DNA of 64,000 nucleotides, taken from positions 1-64,000 of the forward strand of contig NZ_BCUG01000018.1 in NCBI RefSeq assembly GCF_001591165.1, read 5' to 3'. The DNA comes from Thauera butanivorans NBRC 103042 (GTDB lineage Bacteria; Pseudomonadota; Gammaproteobacteria; Burkholderiales; Rhodocyclaceae). The notes beneath the pieces were generated by a model. It was not told the origin of the DNA, did no database searches, and worked only from the letters and a program-made list of their open reading frames with translations. Positions 1 to 10,717 of the stretch are shown one piece after another; the first letter of the stretch is position 1; each line of letters opens with the position of its first letter. The translations under genes were made by a program, and so were the position numbers.

Positions 1-135
1 AGACTCGGCGCTGGGCGAGGGCGGCCGGCGAGGCAGGCCGGCAGCAGGCTTCGTTCCGATCATGAAATCAGATGGTGGGATCGCACCCGCCACGCTGCCG
101 CCCCTGCGGCTGCCGGCTTCGAGGAGACACGGTCG
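1..135. other. Left-edge sequence, no assignable gene
   Basis: These bases lie before the first convincing gene. One short plus-strand frame enters from the left and stops at 63-65, so the tail of an upstream gene is possible, but about 20 codons are too few to identify. A purine-rich GGAGA at 121-125 is the likely ribosome binding site of the exporter gene that follows. Confidence 0.4.
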
Positions 136-1041
136 ATGAATGGAAACGAGGCGGCGGCATCGCAGGATGCAGCCGGAGCGGCAAGGCAGGCCATGCTCAT
201 CGTCCTGCTGACGGCCGCCACCATGCTGGCTTTCGCGGCCAATTCGCTGCTTACCCGGCTGGCTTTGCAGACCACGGCCATCGACCCGACATCCTTCATC
301 GTCGTCCGTCTCGCCTCGGGTGCGGCGATGCTGGCGCTGATCGTGATGCTCCAGCGCCTCAGGCTGCCGTCGCTGCAGAAATCCTGGCCGTCCGCCGTGC
401 TGCTGTTCATCTATGCGGTGGCTTTTTCCTTCGCCTATCGCGGCATCGACACCGGTGCGGGGGCGCTGCTGCTGTTCGCCAGCGCGCAACTGACGATGAT
501 CGCCTACGGCTATGCCCGCGGCGAGCGTGCCAGCCTGCCGGGCGTGCTGCTGGCACTCGCCGGTCTGGTGGCCTTCCTGGCGCCGGGCGCGGCGGCGCCG
601 GCGCTGCTGCCTGCCGGGTTGATGACGATCGCCGGCATCGCCTGGGGCGGCTTCTCGCTGCTCGGGCGCTTCAGCCAGGACACGCCGGTGGGCAACACCG
701 CCAGCAGTTTCATCTGGGCCCTGCCGCTGGCGCTCGGCCTGATGTTCCTGCAGCGCGACGCCATCCGGCTGGACGGCGTCGGCGTGGCCTATGCGTTGTT
801 GTCCGGCGCCGTGATGTCGGGGCTGGGCTATGCGGTGTGGTACTGGGTCCGGGTGCGGATGACCGCGATCGCCGCCGGTTCGGTGCAACTGAGCGTGCCG
901 GTGCTCAGTGCCCTGCTCGGCATGATGATGCTCGGCGAGCACCTGGGCGCGGAGCGCTGGCTGGCGGGCGCGGCGGTGCTGGCCGGCGTGGCGATCACCA
1001 CCTTGTCGGCGGCCAGGCGTGCCCGGCAGCGCAAGGGCTGA
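136..1041 (+). CDS. EamA/DMT-family transporter
   Basis: The 301-aa product is a very hydrophobic inner-membrane protein with about ten predicted membrane segments arranged as two EamA repeats, the layout of the drug/metabolite transporter superfamily. Members export amino acids, nucleosides or other metabolites; the substrate cannot be read from the sequence. The ATG at 136 follows a GGAGA motif by about ten bases and opens a short Ala-rich N-terminus before the first membrane helix (MLIVLLTAATMLAFA). A methyltransferase gene overlaps the 3' end by 23 bases in another frame, suggesting translational coupling. Family assignment is firm, function general. Confidence 0.85.
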   Translation: MNGNEAAASQDAAGAARQAMLIVLLTAATMLAFAANSLLTRLALQTTAIDPTSFIVVRLASGAAMLALIVMLQRLRLPSLQKSWPSAVLLFIYAVAFSFAYRGIDTGAGALLLFASAQLTMIAYGYARGERASLPGVLLALAGLVAFLAPGAAAPALLPAGLMTIAGIAWGGFSLLGRFSQDTPVGNTASSFIWALPLALGLMFLQRDAIRLDGVGVAYALLSGAVMSGLGYAVWYWVRVRMTAIAAGSVQLSVPVLSALLGMMMLGEHLGAERWLAGAAVLAGVAITTLSAARRARQRKG

Positions 1042-1714
1042 AGTCTCCCTGCCGGCATCCGCCGCGGTCTGCCCGGTGTGCCGGGGTGCCGGCGCGCGTT
1101 CTTTCATGTGTGTCGAAGGGCGGGACTATCTTCGCTGCGGACGCTGCGAGGCGACTTTTCTGCTGCCCGCGCAGCGCCCGGCGGCGGCGGCCGAGCGGGC
1201 GGAATACGCGCTGCATTGCAACGATGCCGCCGATCCGGCTTATCGCCGCTTTCTCGGCCGTCTGGCCGCGCCGCTGCTGGCCCGATTGGCGCCGGCGAGT
1301 ACGGGGCTGGACTACGGCTGTGGCCCCGGCCCGGCACTGGCCGGCATGCTGCGTGCAGCCGGACATGCGGTGGCGCTGTACGACCCCTTCTTCGCGCCGG
1401 ATGCTGCGGTGCTGGCGCGAAGCTACGACTTCATCACCTGCACCGAGGCCGCGGAGCATTTCCATGACCCGGCAGCCGAATTCGCCCGCCTCGACGGCCT
1501 GCTGCGGCCCGGCGGCTGGCTGGCGGTGATGACCTGCTTCCAGGCCGACGATGCCCGCTTCGCCGGCTGGCATTACCGCCGTGATCCGACGCACGTGGTG
1601 TTCTACCGCGAGTCGACCTTCCGCTGGCTGGCGGATCGTTTCGGCTGGCAGTGCGAAGTGCCGTGCAAGGACGTGGTGCTGATGAGGAAAGCGCAGGGCG
1701 GCGAAACGCCGTAA
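1019..1714 (+). CDS. Class I SAM-dependent methyltransferase
   Basis: The 231-aa protein has an N-terminal pair of CxxC motifs (CPVC near residue 18, CGRC near residue 40) that look like a small zinc ribbon. A Rossmann methyltransferase domain follows: motif I is LDYGCGPGPALAG near residues 97-109, then an acidic YDPFF, and TEAAEHFHDP fits the post-motif region. This resembles the zinc-ribbon plus methyltransferase proteins often annotated as 'class I SAM-dependent methyltransferase' (COG2227-like); the substrate is unknown. The start is a GTG inside the end of the preceding exporter gene. A 250-base gap separates it from urease. Confidence 0.8.
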   Translation: MPGSARAEVSLPASAAVCPVCRGAGARSFMCVEGRDYLRCGRCEATFLLPAQRPAAAAERAEYALHCNDAADPAYRRFLGRLAAPLLARLAPASTGLDYGCGPGPALAGMLRAAGHAVALYDPFFAPDAAVLARSYDFITCTEAAEHFHDPAAEFARLDGLLRPGGWLAVMTCFQADDARFAGWHYRRDPTHVVFYRESTFRWLADRFGWQCEVPCKDVVLMRKAQGGETP

Positions 1715-1814
1715 GGCAGGGCGCTGGCCGCTGCGGCTTCAGCCTGCGGGATCGGGGCACGGCAGCAGGTTCGATGCACTCGGTGGCCTTGCCTCGAGAC
1801 GCCGATCGAGTTCA

Positions 1815-1831
1815 TGCACCGAGATGGTGCA
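1815..1831. promoter_or_regulatory. NtrC (NRI) enhancer-type binding site
   Basis: TGCACCGAGATGGTGCA is a perfect palindrome of the form TGCACC-N5-GGTGCA, the known NtrC consensus in Proteobacteria (as at glnA). Its centre is about 140 bases before the transcription start predicted from the sigma-54 element at 1939-1954, a normal enhancer distance. Binding is inferred from sequence only. Confidence 0.65.
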
Positions 1832-1938
1832 AGTCTTCGAGTGCAGACCGTCCGATTGCCTGCCATCGACCGCTCCGGTGCCGGAGTGGCGCTGAAATTT
1901 CCTTGATCGACAAGCAGATACGGCCTTCATGCCAGTGC

Positions 1939-1954
1939 TGGAACGCCGTTTGCT
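1939..1954 (+). promoter_or_regulatory. Sigma-54 (RpoN) -24/-12 promoter of urease operon
   Basis: TGGAACGCCGTTTGCT matches the sigma-54 consensus TGGCACG-N4-TTGCW with one mismatch. The GG doublet (1940-1941) and GC doublet (1952-1953) have the required 12-base register. Counting from the -12 C puts +1 near 1965, one base before the ureD ATG at 1966, which would make ureD essentially leaderless unless translation starts downstream. The NtrC palindrome upstream supports the call. Confidence 0.6.
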
Positions 1955-1965
1955 TGTCGTCCGGC

Positions 1966-2835
1966 ATGAACGCCGTAAGCACGCCCGAAACCCATGCCCT
2001 GGCCGAGCAGCCCGCCGGCCGTGGCTGGCGGGCCGAATTGCGCCTTGGCTATGAGCGGCGCGGCGGGCGGACGGTGCTGGCGCGCCGCGAACATGTCGGA
2101 CCGCTGGTGGTGCAGCGGGCGCTGTATCCCGAAGGGGAGGCGGTGTGCCACACCATTCTGGTGCATCCACCGGCGGGAATTGCGGGCGGCGACCGCCTGA
2201 GCGTCGATCTCGACGTCGGTCCGGGCGCGCATGCGCTGGTGACCACCCCGGGCGCGGGCAAGTGGTACCGCAGTGCGGGGCAGGTGGGTTCTCTGGTGCA
2301 GCGCATCGAAGTCGCTGCCGGCGGCGTCTGCGAATGGTTGCCGCAGGAGAGCATCGTCTTCGACGGCGCGCTGGGCGAGCTGTCCTCCGAAGTGCGCCTG
2401 CATGGCGACGCCTGCTTCATCGGCACCGAGATGCTGTGCTTCGGGCGCACCGCGTCCGGCGAGCGCTTCGGCCATGGCGAACTGGCGATGCGCACCCGGA
2501 TCGAGCGCGACGGCCGCCCGCTGTGGCTCGAGCGCGGTGTGCTGGCGGGCGGCAGCGCTTTGCTCGGCGCGGCGGTGGGCATGCAGGGACAGCCGGTCGG
2601 CGGCAGCTTCGTCGTCGCCTCGCCGCACTGTGATGGTGCATTGCTCGAATGCTGGCGCGGCATCGAAACCGAGGCGGGCGAGGGCGCGGTGACGCTGCTG
2701 CCCGGCCTGCTGCTGGCGCGCTGGCTGGGGCCGGCATGCGAGCCGGGGCGGGCGTGGTTCGCGCGCCTGTGGGCGGCGGCGCGGCCGGTGGTGGCCGGGC
2801 GGCCGGCGCAGACCCCGCGCATCTGGAATACCTGA
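1966..2835 (+). CDS. ureD: Urease accessory protein UreD
   Basis: The 289-aa protein belongs to the UreD/UreH family, the scaffold that binds apo-urease and, with UreF and UreG, directs nickel and CO2 into the active site. Family landmarks include the LGYERRGGRTVL segment near residue 30, HPPAGIAGGD, TTPGAGKWYRS and the WLPQESIVFDGA stretch. The frame stays open upstream to about 1651, but family similarity begins only after 1966 and the length fits the family. No Shine-Dalgarno is visible, which is odd but consistent with the sigma-54 start site abutting the ATG. It is the first gene of the urease operon, 42 bases before ureA. Confidence 0.9.
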   Translation: MNAVSTPETHALAEQPAGRGWRAELRLGYERRGGRTVLARREHVGPLVVQRALYPEGEAVCHTILVHPPAGIAGGDRLSVDLDVGPGAHALVTTPGAGKWYRSAGQVGSLVQRIEVAAGGVCEWLPQESIVFDGALGELSSEVRLHGDACFIGTEMLCFGRTASGERFGHGELAMRTRIERDGRPLWLERGVLAGGSALLGAAVGMQGQPVGGSFVVASPHCDGALLECWRGIETEAGEGAVTLLPGLLLARWLGPACEPGRAWFARLWAAARPVVAGRPAQTPRIWNT

Positions 2836-2877
2836 TCAATTGTGTTGCAGGCGGCGCCCGGCGCCGCGGAGAGGACG

Positions 2878-3180
2878 ATGGAACTGACGCCACGCGAGAA
2901 GGACAAGCTGCTGATCTTCACCGCCGGCCTGCTGGCCGAGCGGCGGCGCGCACGAGGCTTGAAGCTGAACTACCCGGAGGCGGTGGCGCTGATCACCTGC
3001 GCGATCCTCGAGGGCGCGCGCGACGGCCGCACGGTGGCCGAACTGATGAGCCACGGCGCGACGCTGCTGACGCGCGAGGAGGTGATGGAAGGGGTGGCGG
3101 AGATGATCCCGGACATCCAGGTCGAGGCGACGTTTCCGGATGGAACCAAGCTGGTGACGGTGCATGCGCCGATCGTGTGA
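2878..3180 (+). CDS. ureA: Urease subunit gamma
   Basis: The 100-aa gamma subunit is one of the three structural chains of nickel urease, which hydrolyses urea to ammonia and carbamate in the cytoplasm. It begins [20 protein letters not shown], typical of UreA, and keeps the [11 protein letters not shown] and [24 protein letters not shown]-type segments. Length is standard. The ATG at 2878 is chosen over an in-frame start at 2842 because a GAGAGG motif precedes it and homologous sequence starts there. ureB follows after ten bases. Confidence 0.95.
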   Translation: MELTPREKDKLLIFTAGLLAERRRARGLKLNYPEAVALITCAILEGARDGRTVAELMSHGATLLTREEVMEGVAEMIPDIQVEATFPDGTKLVTVHAPIV

Positions 3181-3190
3181 GGAGAAAAGG

Positions 3191-3574
3191 ATGATCCCAG
3201 GAGAATTCTTCGTCGCCGACGGCGACATCGAGCTCAACGCCGGCCGCGCCACGCTGAGCCTGGCGGTGAGCAATACCGGCGACCGCCCGATCCAGGTCGG
3301 TTCGCACTACCACTTTGCCGAGACCAATGACGCGCTGGTATTCGACCGCGCGGCGGCGCGTGGCTTCCGGCTGAACATCGCGGCGGGCACGGCGGTGCGC
3401 TTCGAGCCGGGGCAGTCGCGCACCGTCGAGCTGGTGGCGCTGGCCGGCGAGCGTGAGGTGTATGGCTTCAACGGCCAGGTGATGGGAGCACTGGGCGAAC
3501 CTCCGCGCGCATTGCATTCGCTGCCCCCCATGGGGACGCGGGCCTCCCTCGGGGCGGCCCGGCAGGAGGCCTGA
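3191..3574 (+). CDS. ureB: Urease subunit beta
   Basis: The 127-aa beta subunit begins [19 protein letters not shown] and keeps the signature [14 protein letters not shown], in which the family's conserved histidines sit at the trimer interface. A GGAGA motif lies just before the ATG at 3191; the frame also opens at 3164, but that would overlap ureA. Most single-chain UreB proteins are about 100-105 residues. The roughly 20 residues after [10 protein letters not shown] form an Ala/Pro/Arg-rich tail that looks non-conserved. ureC starts two bases after the stop, so ureB and ureC are surely co-translated. Confidence 0.95.
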   Translation: MIPGEFFVADGDIELNAGRATLSLAVSNTGDRPIQVGSHYHFAETNDALVFDRAAARGFRLNIAAGTAVRFEPGQSRTVELVALAGEREVYGFNGQVMGALGEPPRALHSLPPMGTRASLGAARQEA

Positions 3575-3575
3575 G

Positions 3576-5282
<1,707 letters not shown>

Positions 5283-5290
5283 ATCCAGCC

Positions 5291-5863
5291 ATGACGACTA
5301 CCCTGACTCCAGACACCGGTGCGCCGGCCGCCGGGATGCCGGCCAACGATACCCTGGTCGAAACCGCTGCGGTGTTGCTGATCGAATCGCTGCACGAGGG
5401 CGCCGAAGTGGCGGCCGAGGTGCTCGAACTCGATTTCAACTACCGCACCAAGAGCCGCCTGCGCGCGAAGCTGGCGTCGGGCGCCGAGGCCGGGCTGTTC
5501 CTGCCGCGCGGCACCATCCTGCGCGGCGGGCAGAAGCTGCGCGCGAACGACGGCCGCATCGTCGAAGTCCGCGCCGCGCCCGAAGAGCTGATCGAAGCCC
5601 GCTGCGCCTCGGCGGTCGAGCTTGCGCGCGCGGCCTACCACCTGGGCAACCGCCACGTCGCGGTGCAGGTCGGCAGCGATGCCGGCGGCGGCTGGCTGCG
5701 CATCCAGGCCGACCATGTGCTCGAAGGCATGCTCGCCGGCCTGGGCGCGCAGCTCGTGAAGCTGCATGCGCCGTTCGAGCCCGAGGCCGGCGCCTATGCC
5801 CATGGCCACCAGCACCCCGGCGACGGCAGCGGCGCGCGCATCCACCTGATGGCGGGGCGCTGA
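5291..5863 (+). CDS. ureE: Urease accessory nickel metallochaperone UreE
   Basis: The 190-aa UreE protein binds nickel and hands it to UreG for urease maturation. An N-terminal peptide-binding-like domain ([20 protein letters not shown]) is followed by the metal-binding domain with [12 protein letters not shown] and ADHVLEGML. The C-terminus has a modest His cluster, [10 protein letters not shown], much shorter than the long His tail of Klebsiella UreE. The ATG at 5291 is chosen because the family begins near it; an in-frame upstream opening at 5231 would overlap ureC. ureF begins two bases after the stop. Confidence 0.93.
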   Translation: MTTTLTPDTGAPAAGMPANDTLVETAAVLLIESLHEGAEVAAEVLELDFNYRTKSRLRAKLASGAEAGLFLPRGTILRGGQKLRANDGRIVEVRAAPEELIEARCASAVELARAAYHLGNRHVAVQVGSDAGGGWLRIQADHVLEGMLAGLGAQLVKLHAPFEPEAGAYAHGHQHPGDGSGARIHLMAGR

Positions 5864-5865
5864 AG

Positions 5866-6581
5866 GTGGCCGTGCCGCTCGTTCCGGGCGCCACCGGCAT
5901 GGGCTTGCTGCCCTTGCTGCGCCTGCTGCAGTTGAGCAGCCCGGCGCTGCCGGTGGGTGCCTACACCTATTCGCAGGGGCTGGAGTGGGCGGTGGAAAGC
6001 GGCGCGGTGCGCACCGAGGCGGAGGCCGCGGCGTGGATCGGCGGCCTGCTGGAATGGAGCCTGGCGCGCTTCGAGGCGCCGTTGCTGGCCTGCCAGCTCG
6101 CGGCCTGGCGCGCAGGCGACGATGGCGAGGTGCTGCGCCTCAACGACGACTTCCTCGCCAGCCGCGAAAGCGCCGAGCTGCGCGCCGAGAGCGTGCAGAT
6201 GGGCTGGTCGCTGGTGCGCCTGCTGGCCGAGCTGGACGCTTTCGCCGCGCTGCCCGGCTGGCGCGAACGCCTGCTCGCCGTCGATACGCCGGCCTTCCCG
6301 ACCGCGTGGTCGGCCGCCGCCGCGGCCTGGCGGGTGCCGGCCGAGCAGGCGCTGGCGGCCTACCTGTGGGCCTGGGCCGAGAACCAGGTGATGGCGGCGG
6401 TGAAATGCGTGCCGCTGGGCCAGAGCGCCGGCCAGCGCCTGCTCGCCGCGCTGGGCGAACGCATCGCGCCGCTGGCGGGCACGGCGCTGTCTCTGCCCGA
6501 AGCGCGCTGGAGCAACCACACCCCCGGCCTGGCGATCGCCAGCAGCCGGCACGAAACCCAATACACGAGGCTTTTCAGATC

Positions 6582-6585
<4 letters not shown>
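5866..6585 (+). CDS. ureF: Urease accessory protein UreF
   Basis: The mostly helical 239-aa UreF protein acts with UreD and UreG in GTP-dependent nickel insertion. Landmarks are [20 protein letters not shown] near the N-terminus, [11 protein letters not shown], and [20 protein letters not shown] towards the end. The GTG at 5866 puts the start directly after ureE; an ATG at 5899 giving 228 aa fits the family's usual length equally well, and neither has a strong ribosome binding site. The stop overlaps the ureG start as ATGA, so ureF and ureG are translationally coupled. Confidence 0.92.
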
Positions 6586-7214
<629 letters not shown>

Positions 7215-7272
7215 TGCGGCTGCAAACCAGGGACACCAGAAAGAACGACACCCGATCACAGGAGCCATCGCC

Positions 7273-7845
7273 ATGAAGAGCCGTTTCGCACTTGCCGCAA
7301 TCCTTGCCGCCGCCTCGGGCGCGGCACTCGCCCATCCCGGCCACGAAACGGCCGGCTTCCTTTCCGGCTTCGCCCATCCGCTGGGCGGCCTCGACCACCT
7401 GTTGGCGATGCTGGCCGTCGGCCTGTACGCCGCACGCCAGCCGGGCGCGGCGCGCTGGATGCTGCCGGCCGGCTTCGTGCTGGCGATGCTTGCAGGCGCC
7501 GGGCTCGGCGCCCTTGGCGTGGCGCTGCCGGCGGTCGAGGCGGGCATCGCCGCCTCGGTGCTGGTGTTCGGCCTGCTGATCGCATTTGCCGCACGCTTGC
7601 CACTGGCGGCCAGCCTGCCGCTGGTCGCCGCGTTCGCGCTGTTTCACGGCCATGCGCACCATGCCGAAATGGGCAGCGCCAGTCTCGCGGCCTATGCGCT
7701 GGGGTTTGCGCTGGCGACCATGCTGCTGCACGGCACCGGCTATCTGATTGCGCGCTGGATGCCGGAAACGCCCGTCGCGCAGGGCATCAGGCGGGCGCTG
7801 GGCGCGCTCGTCGCGGGAACGGGGGCGGTGTTGCTGGGGGTGTGA
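7273..7845 (+). CDS. ureJ: HupE/UreJ-family nickel permease
   Basis: The 190-aa membrane protein has an N-terminal signal-like helix ending in GAALAHPGH, then about six membrane segments. The HPGHE and FAHPLGGLDHLLAM motifs near residues 21-50, and FHGHAHHAEMG in the middle, are the family's His-rich metal-binding segments. HupE/UreJ proteins are secondary nickel (or cobalt) transporters linked to urease or hydrogenase. No hydrogenase gene is nearby, so supplying nickel for urease is the natural role. The ATG follows AGGAGCC by a few bases. Confidence 0.88.
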   Translation: MKSRFALAAILAAASGAALAHPGHETAGFLSGFAHPLGGLDHLLAMLAVGLYAARQPGAARWMLPAGFVLAMLAGAGLGALGVALPAVEAGIAASVLVFGLLIAFAARLPLAASLPLVAAFALFHGHAHHAEMGSASLAAYALGFALATMLLHGTGYLIARWMPETPVAQGIRRALGALVAGTGAVLLGV

Positions 7846-7943
7846 TCCGGTGTGTCGGTGCCGCCGAATTCGGGCGTCGCCGCGAAAGTTGTGCCAGAGT
7901 ACGGCCCGAAAAGCTGTTTCTCGCTGACACGGAGCAAGCGCGC

Positions 7944-8534
7944 ATGAAAGAAACGCCCCGCATCGTCGTGATGGCCGGCAGCAGCCGGCGGGATGCCTTG
8001 TCGCGCAAGCTTGCCGCCGCCTGCGTCGCGCCCTTGCAGGCAGCCGGCGCCGAGGCGCGCCTGATCGAGCTTGCCGATTACCCCGCGCCGCTGTACAACG
8101 GCGATCTCGAAGCCGAATCCGGCCTGCCGCCGTGCATCGTCGAGCTGCAGCGGACGCTGTATGACAGCGATGGCCTGCTGGTGGTGAATCCGGAGTACAA
8201 CGGTTCGATCACGCCACTGCTGAAGAACACGCTCGACTGGTGCTCGCGCCCGAATGCGGCCGATCGGACACGTTCAGGCGGCGCGGTGTATGCCGGCCGG
8301 GCGGCGGCGGTGCTCGGCACGTCGGCCGGTGCGCTGGGCGGCATGCGCGTGCTGTTCCACGTGCGCGACATCCTCGGCTATCTCGGCATGCAGGTGATTC
8401 CGCAGCAGCTTGCGATCGCCCATGCGGACAGAGCAGTCGGCGACGACGGCAGCCTGTGCGACGCGGCGCAGCGCACAGCGCTGGACAGGCTGTCGGCGGC
8501 CCTGGTCGATACCGCGCGGCGGCTGCGCGGCTGA
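7944..8534 (+). CDS. NADPH-dependent FMN reductase family protein
   Basis: The 196-aa flavodoxin-fold protein belongs to the NADPH-dependent FMN reductase family (SsuE/ArsH/ChrR group). The FMN phosphate-binding segment AGSSRRDALSRKLA is near residues 11-24, and the signature LLVVNPEYNGSITPLLKNTLDW lies near residue 80. Proteins of this type reduce FMN, quinones or azo and metal substrates; this one cannot be narrowed further. The ATG at 7944 follows GGAGCAAG and gives the family's usual length; an upstream in-frame opening is non-homologous. Confidence 0.85.
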   Translation: MKETPRIVVMAGSSRRDALSRKLAAACVAPLQAAGAEARLIELADYPAPLYNGDLEAESGLPPCIVELQRTLYDSDGLLVVNPEYNGSITPLLKNTLDWCSRPNAADRTRSGGAVYAGRAAAVLGTSAGALGGMRVLFHVRDILGYLGMQVIPQQLAIAHADRAVGDDGSLCDAAQRTALDRLSAALVDTARRLRG

Positions 8535-8559
8535 AGCGCCGCGCAGGCCGGGTGCTGCC

Positions 8560-8907
8560 TCAGCTACCCCAGGTGACCGGCACCGCTTCTTTCTGCGCGG
8601 TTTCGAGCATGTCGAGCAGCGGCCAGGCGCGTTGCGCGAGCCCGACCGGCGCCGCCATGCCGCTGCGGCCGGCCTCGCGGTCGGCGGCATCGTCCTTTTC
8701 GGTGCGCTGGCGTTCGAGCTCGGCCTGGCGCGCGCGGTCTTCCTCGATCGCGGCGCGCAGGCGGACGATCGCATCCGGCAACTGCTCGACCGTGACGATG
8801 CCCTGGCTGTCGGCAGCGTCCTTGCCCATGATGGCGATGAGCTTCTTCGCCGAGTCGCCCAGCATCAGCACGTCGGCGCTGGCGGAAGACTTGAAGGTGT
8901 AGAGCAT
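8560..8907 (-). CDS. DUF1840 family protein
   Basis: This 115-aa cytoplasmic protein begins MLYTFKSSASADVLMLGDSA and matches DUF1840, a family of unknown function common in Betaproteobacteria. It has a folded N-terminal half, an acidic helical middle rich in Glu, Arg and Gln (near residues 50-75), and a C-terminal hydrophobic patch around RAWPLLDML. The start is set by a GGAGACTC ribosome binding site. It lies 29 bases downstream of hpt on the same strand, so the two are probably co-transcribed. Confidence 0.8.
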   Translation of the reverse strand: MLYTFKSSASADVLMLGDSAKKLIAIMGKDAADSQGIVTVEQLPDAIVRLRAAIEEDRARQAELERQRTEKDDAADREAGRSGMAAPVGLAQRAWPLLDMLETAQKEAVPVTWGS

Positions 8908-8936
8908 GGCGAGTCTCCTGGTGGTCGGGGTCGGTC

Positions 8937-9515
8937 TTACAGGCCTTTGACGGCGTAGATGCCCGGGGCGTTGCGCCAATAGCCCTTGTAGTCCATGCCG
9001 CAGCCGAACAGGAAGCGGTCGGCGACGTCGAGGCCGCTGAAATCGGCACGCATGCCGGGGCTGGCCTTGCGTTCGTGCAGCTTGTGTACCAGCACCGCGG
9101 ACAGCACTTCGGCGGCGCCTTCGTGCTTCAGGTGTTCGACGATGGCTTTCAGCGTGTGGCCCTCGTCGAGGATGTCGTCCAGCACCAGCACGCTGCGGCC
9201 GCGCAGGTCCTGCGTCGGACGCACGCGCCAGTCGAGCTGCGTGCCCTGCAGCGCATGGCCGTAGCGGGTGGCGTGCAGGTAGGCGACTTCGAGCGGGAAC
9301 TGGAGGCGCGGCAGGATGCGTCCGGCCAGGATGAGGCCGCCGTTCATCACCGCATAGACCAGCGGATTGCTGTCGGCCAGGCGCGCGGTGATGGCCGCCG
9401 CCATGCGGTCGAGCGCCGCATCCACGGTTGCGCCGTCGGCGAGGCAGTCCGCTTCCTCGCGGGCGCGTTTGATTTCTTCCAGATCTGCTTGCATGTCGAT
9501 GAGCCGCGGAGCCAT
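8937..9515 (-). CDS. hpt: Hypoxanthine-guanine phosphoribosyltransferase
   Basis: The 192-aa type I phosphoribosyltransferase salvages hypoxanthine and/or guanine with PRPP. The PRPP-binding loop is VLVLDDILDEGHT near residues 109-121. NGGLILAGRIL and the C-terminal DVADRFLFGCGMDYKGYWR, which contacts the purine, are typical of HGPRT. An alternative start (MQADLEEI, ATG ending at 9494) would shorten it by seven residues. It is followed by a DUF1840 gene and faces away from upp. Confidence 0.88.
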   Translation of the reverse strand: MAPRLIDMQADLEEIKRAREEADCLADGATVDAALDRMAAAITARLADSNPLVYAVMNGGLILAGRILPRLQFPLEVAYLHATRYGHALQGTQLDWRVRPTQDLRGRSVLVLDDILDEGHTLKAIVEHLKHEGAAEVLSAVLVHKLHERKASPGMRADFSGLDVADRFLFGCGMDYKGYWRNAPGIYAVKGL

Positions 9516-9644
9516 GCCTGGCGAATGTTCAGGCCTGTCATTCTAGCGCCGAACCGGAAACGGCGCCGGGTGCCGTGTGTTCTTGTGCGCGCTTCGGCGG
9601 CGCGGTAAAAGAGGCAGGTCTTTGCCCTGCAGCCTGGAACCGCC

Positions 9645-10277
9645 ATGCCCATCCACGAAATCTGCCACCCGCTCGTGCGCCACAAGATCGGCCTGATGCG
9701 CGAAGGCGATGTCAGTACCAAGAAATTCCGCGAGCTCACGGCCGAGATCGCGCGCCTGCTGGCCTACGAGGCCTGCAAGGATTTTCCGCTGGAAACGGTC
9801 GAGATCGATGGCTGGGCGGGTCCGGTCCGGATCGAGCGCATCAAGGGCAAGAAAGTCACCGTGGTGCCCATCCTGCGCGCCGGGCTGGGCATGCTCGACG
9901 GCGTGCTCGACATGGTGCCGAGTGCCAAGGTCAGCGTCGTCGGCATCGCGCGCGACGAGGAAACCCTGCAGCCGGTGCCGTACTTCGAGAAATTCGTCGG
10001 CCAGCTGGACGAGCGGATGGCGCTGATCATCGATCCGATGCTGGCCACCGGCGGCTCGCTGGCGGCCACGGTCGATATGCTCAAGCGCAAGGGCTGCAGG
10101 CAGGTTCGTGCGCTGGTGCTGGTGGCGGCGCCAGAGGGCATCGCGCTGATGAACGCGCAGCACCCGGATGTCGACATCTTCACCGCCAGCATCGACAGCC
10201 ACCTCGACGGCCAGGGCTACATCATTCCCGGGCTCGGCGATGCGGGCGACAAGATCTTCGGTACCCGCCACGACTGA
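9645..10277 (+). CDS. upp: Uracil phosphoribosyltransferase
   Basis: The 210-aa enzyme makes UMP from uracil and PRPP. Landmarks are [19 protein letters not shown] at the start, [12 protein letters not shown], the PRPP loop [18 protein letters not shown], and the uracil-recognition C-terminus [16 protein letters not shown]. Length is standard. It lies divergently from hpt with 129 bases between them, making a small salvage locus. Confidence 0.96.
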   Translation: MPIHEICHPLVRHKIGLMREGDVSTKKFRELTAEIARLLAYEACKDFPLETVEIDGWAGPVRIERIKGKKVTVVPILRAGLGMLDGVLDMVPSAKVSVVGIARDEETLQPVPYFEKFVGQLDERMALIIDPMLATGGSLAATVDMLKRKGCRQVRALVLVAAPEGIALMNAQHPDVDIFTASIDSHLDGQGYIIPGLGDAGDKIFGTRHD

Positions 10278-10356
10278 TCTGCGGTGTGCCGCGGCGGACC
10301 TTGCTTCCGGGCAATGAGGCCGCCGGCCGGCGGCACGTGGGGAATGATGGCGCCGT

Positions 10357-10704
10357 TCAGGCCGACAGCGCGCGCTTCAGCGAGCGCAGCAGGCGCCGCA
10401 GCACCGGGACGGCAAACGGCAGCAGACGGCTGCCGCGAGCCTGGCGCAGCAGCAGCCAGCCCAGCCAGGCGCGCCGGGCCAGGCGCAAGGTGAGGCGTGG
10501 CTTGAACAGCAGCACGGTGATCACGCCGATCGACAGCAGCGGCACCTTTTCCTTCGCCCACGACAACTGGTCGCGCACGGCATCGAGGCGCGACAGGCCG
10601 GCTTCGATGCCGGCCAGGCGCGCCGCCATGTCTTCGCGCTGGGCCTCGGCGCGAAGCTGCAGGCGCTGCTTGCGCAGGGCGATGTCGACGAGTCGCGGGT
10701 CCAT
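10357..10704 (-). CDS. YqjK-like protein
   Basis: The 115-aa basic protein begins MDPRLVDIALRKQRLQLRAEAQ. It has an N-terminal amphipathic helical region and one or two weakly hydrophobic segments (VPLLSIGVITVLLF near residue 55), then an Arg-rich tail. Composition and position behind a YqjE-like and a YqjD-like gene match the E. coli yqjD-yqjE-yqjK order. The role is unknown; YqjD-type proteins are linked to stationary-phase ribosome and membrane association. It is the last gene of a three-gene minus-strand set. Confidence 0.65.
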   Translation of the reverse strand: MDPRLVDIALRKQRLQLRAEAQREDMAARLAGIEAGLSRLDAVRDQLSWAKEKVPLLSIGVITVLLFKPRLTLRLARRAWLGWLLLRQARGSRLLPFAVPVLRRLLRSLKRALSA

Positions 10705-10717
10705 GGCGGAAAGCCGT

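Larger units (their letters stand above)
1715..1965. promoter_or_regulatory. Urease operon control region
   Basis: This 251-base stretch has no credible gene. It holds an NtrC-type palindrome at 1815-1831 and a sigma-54 -24/-12 element at 1939-1954, both oriented to serve the urease operon. The two are listed separately. A half-match to the NtrC motif (TGCACT, 1775-1780) lies further upstream and may be chance. Confidence 0.55.
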
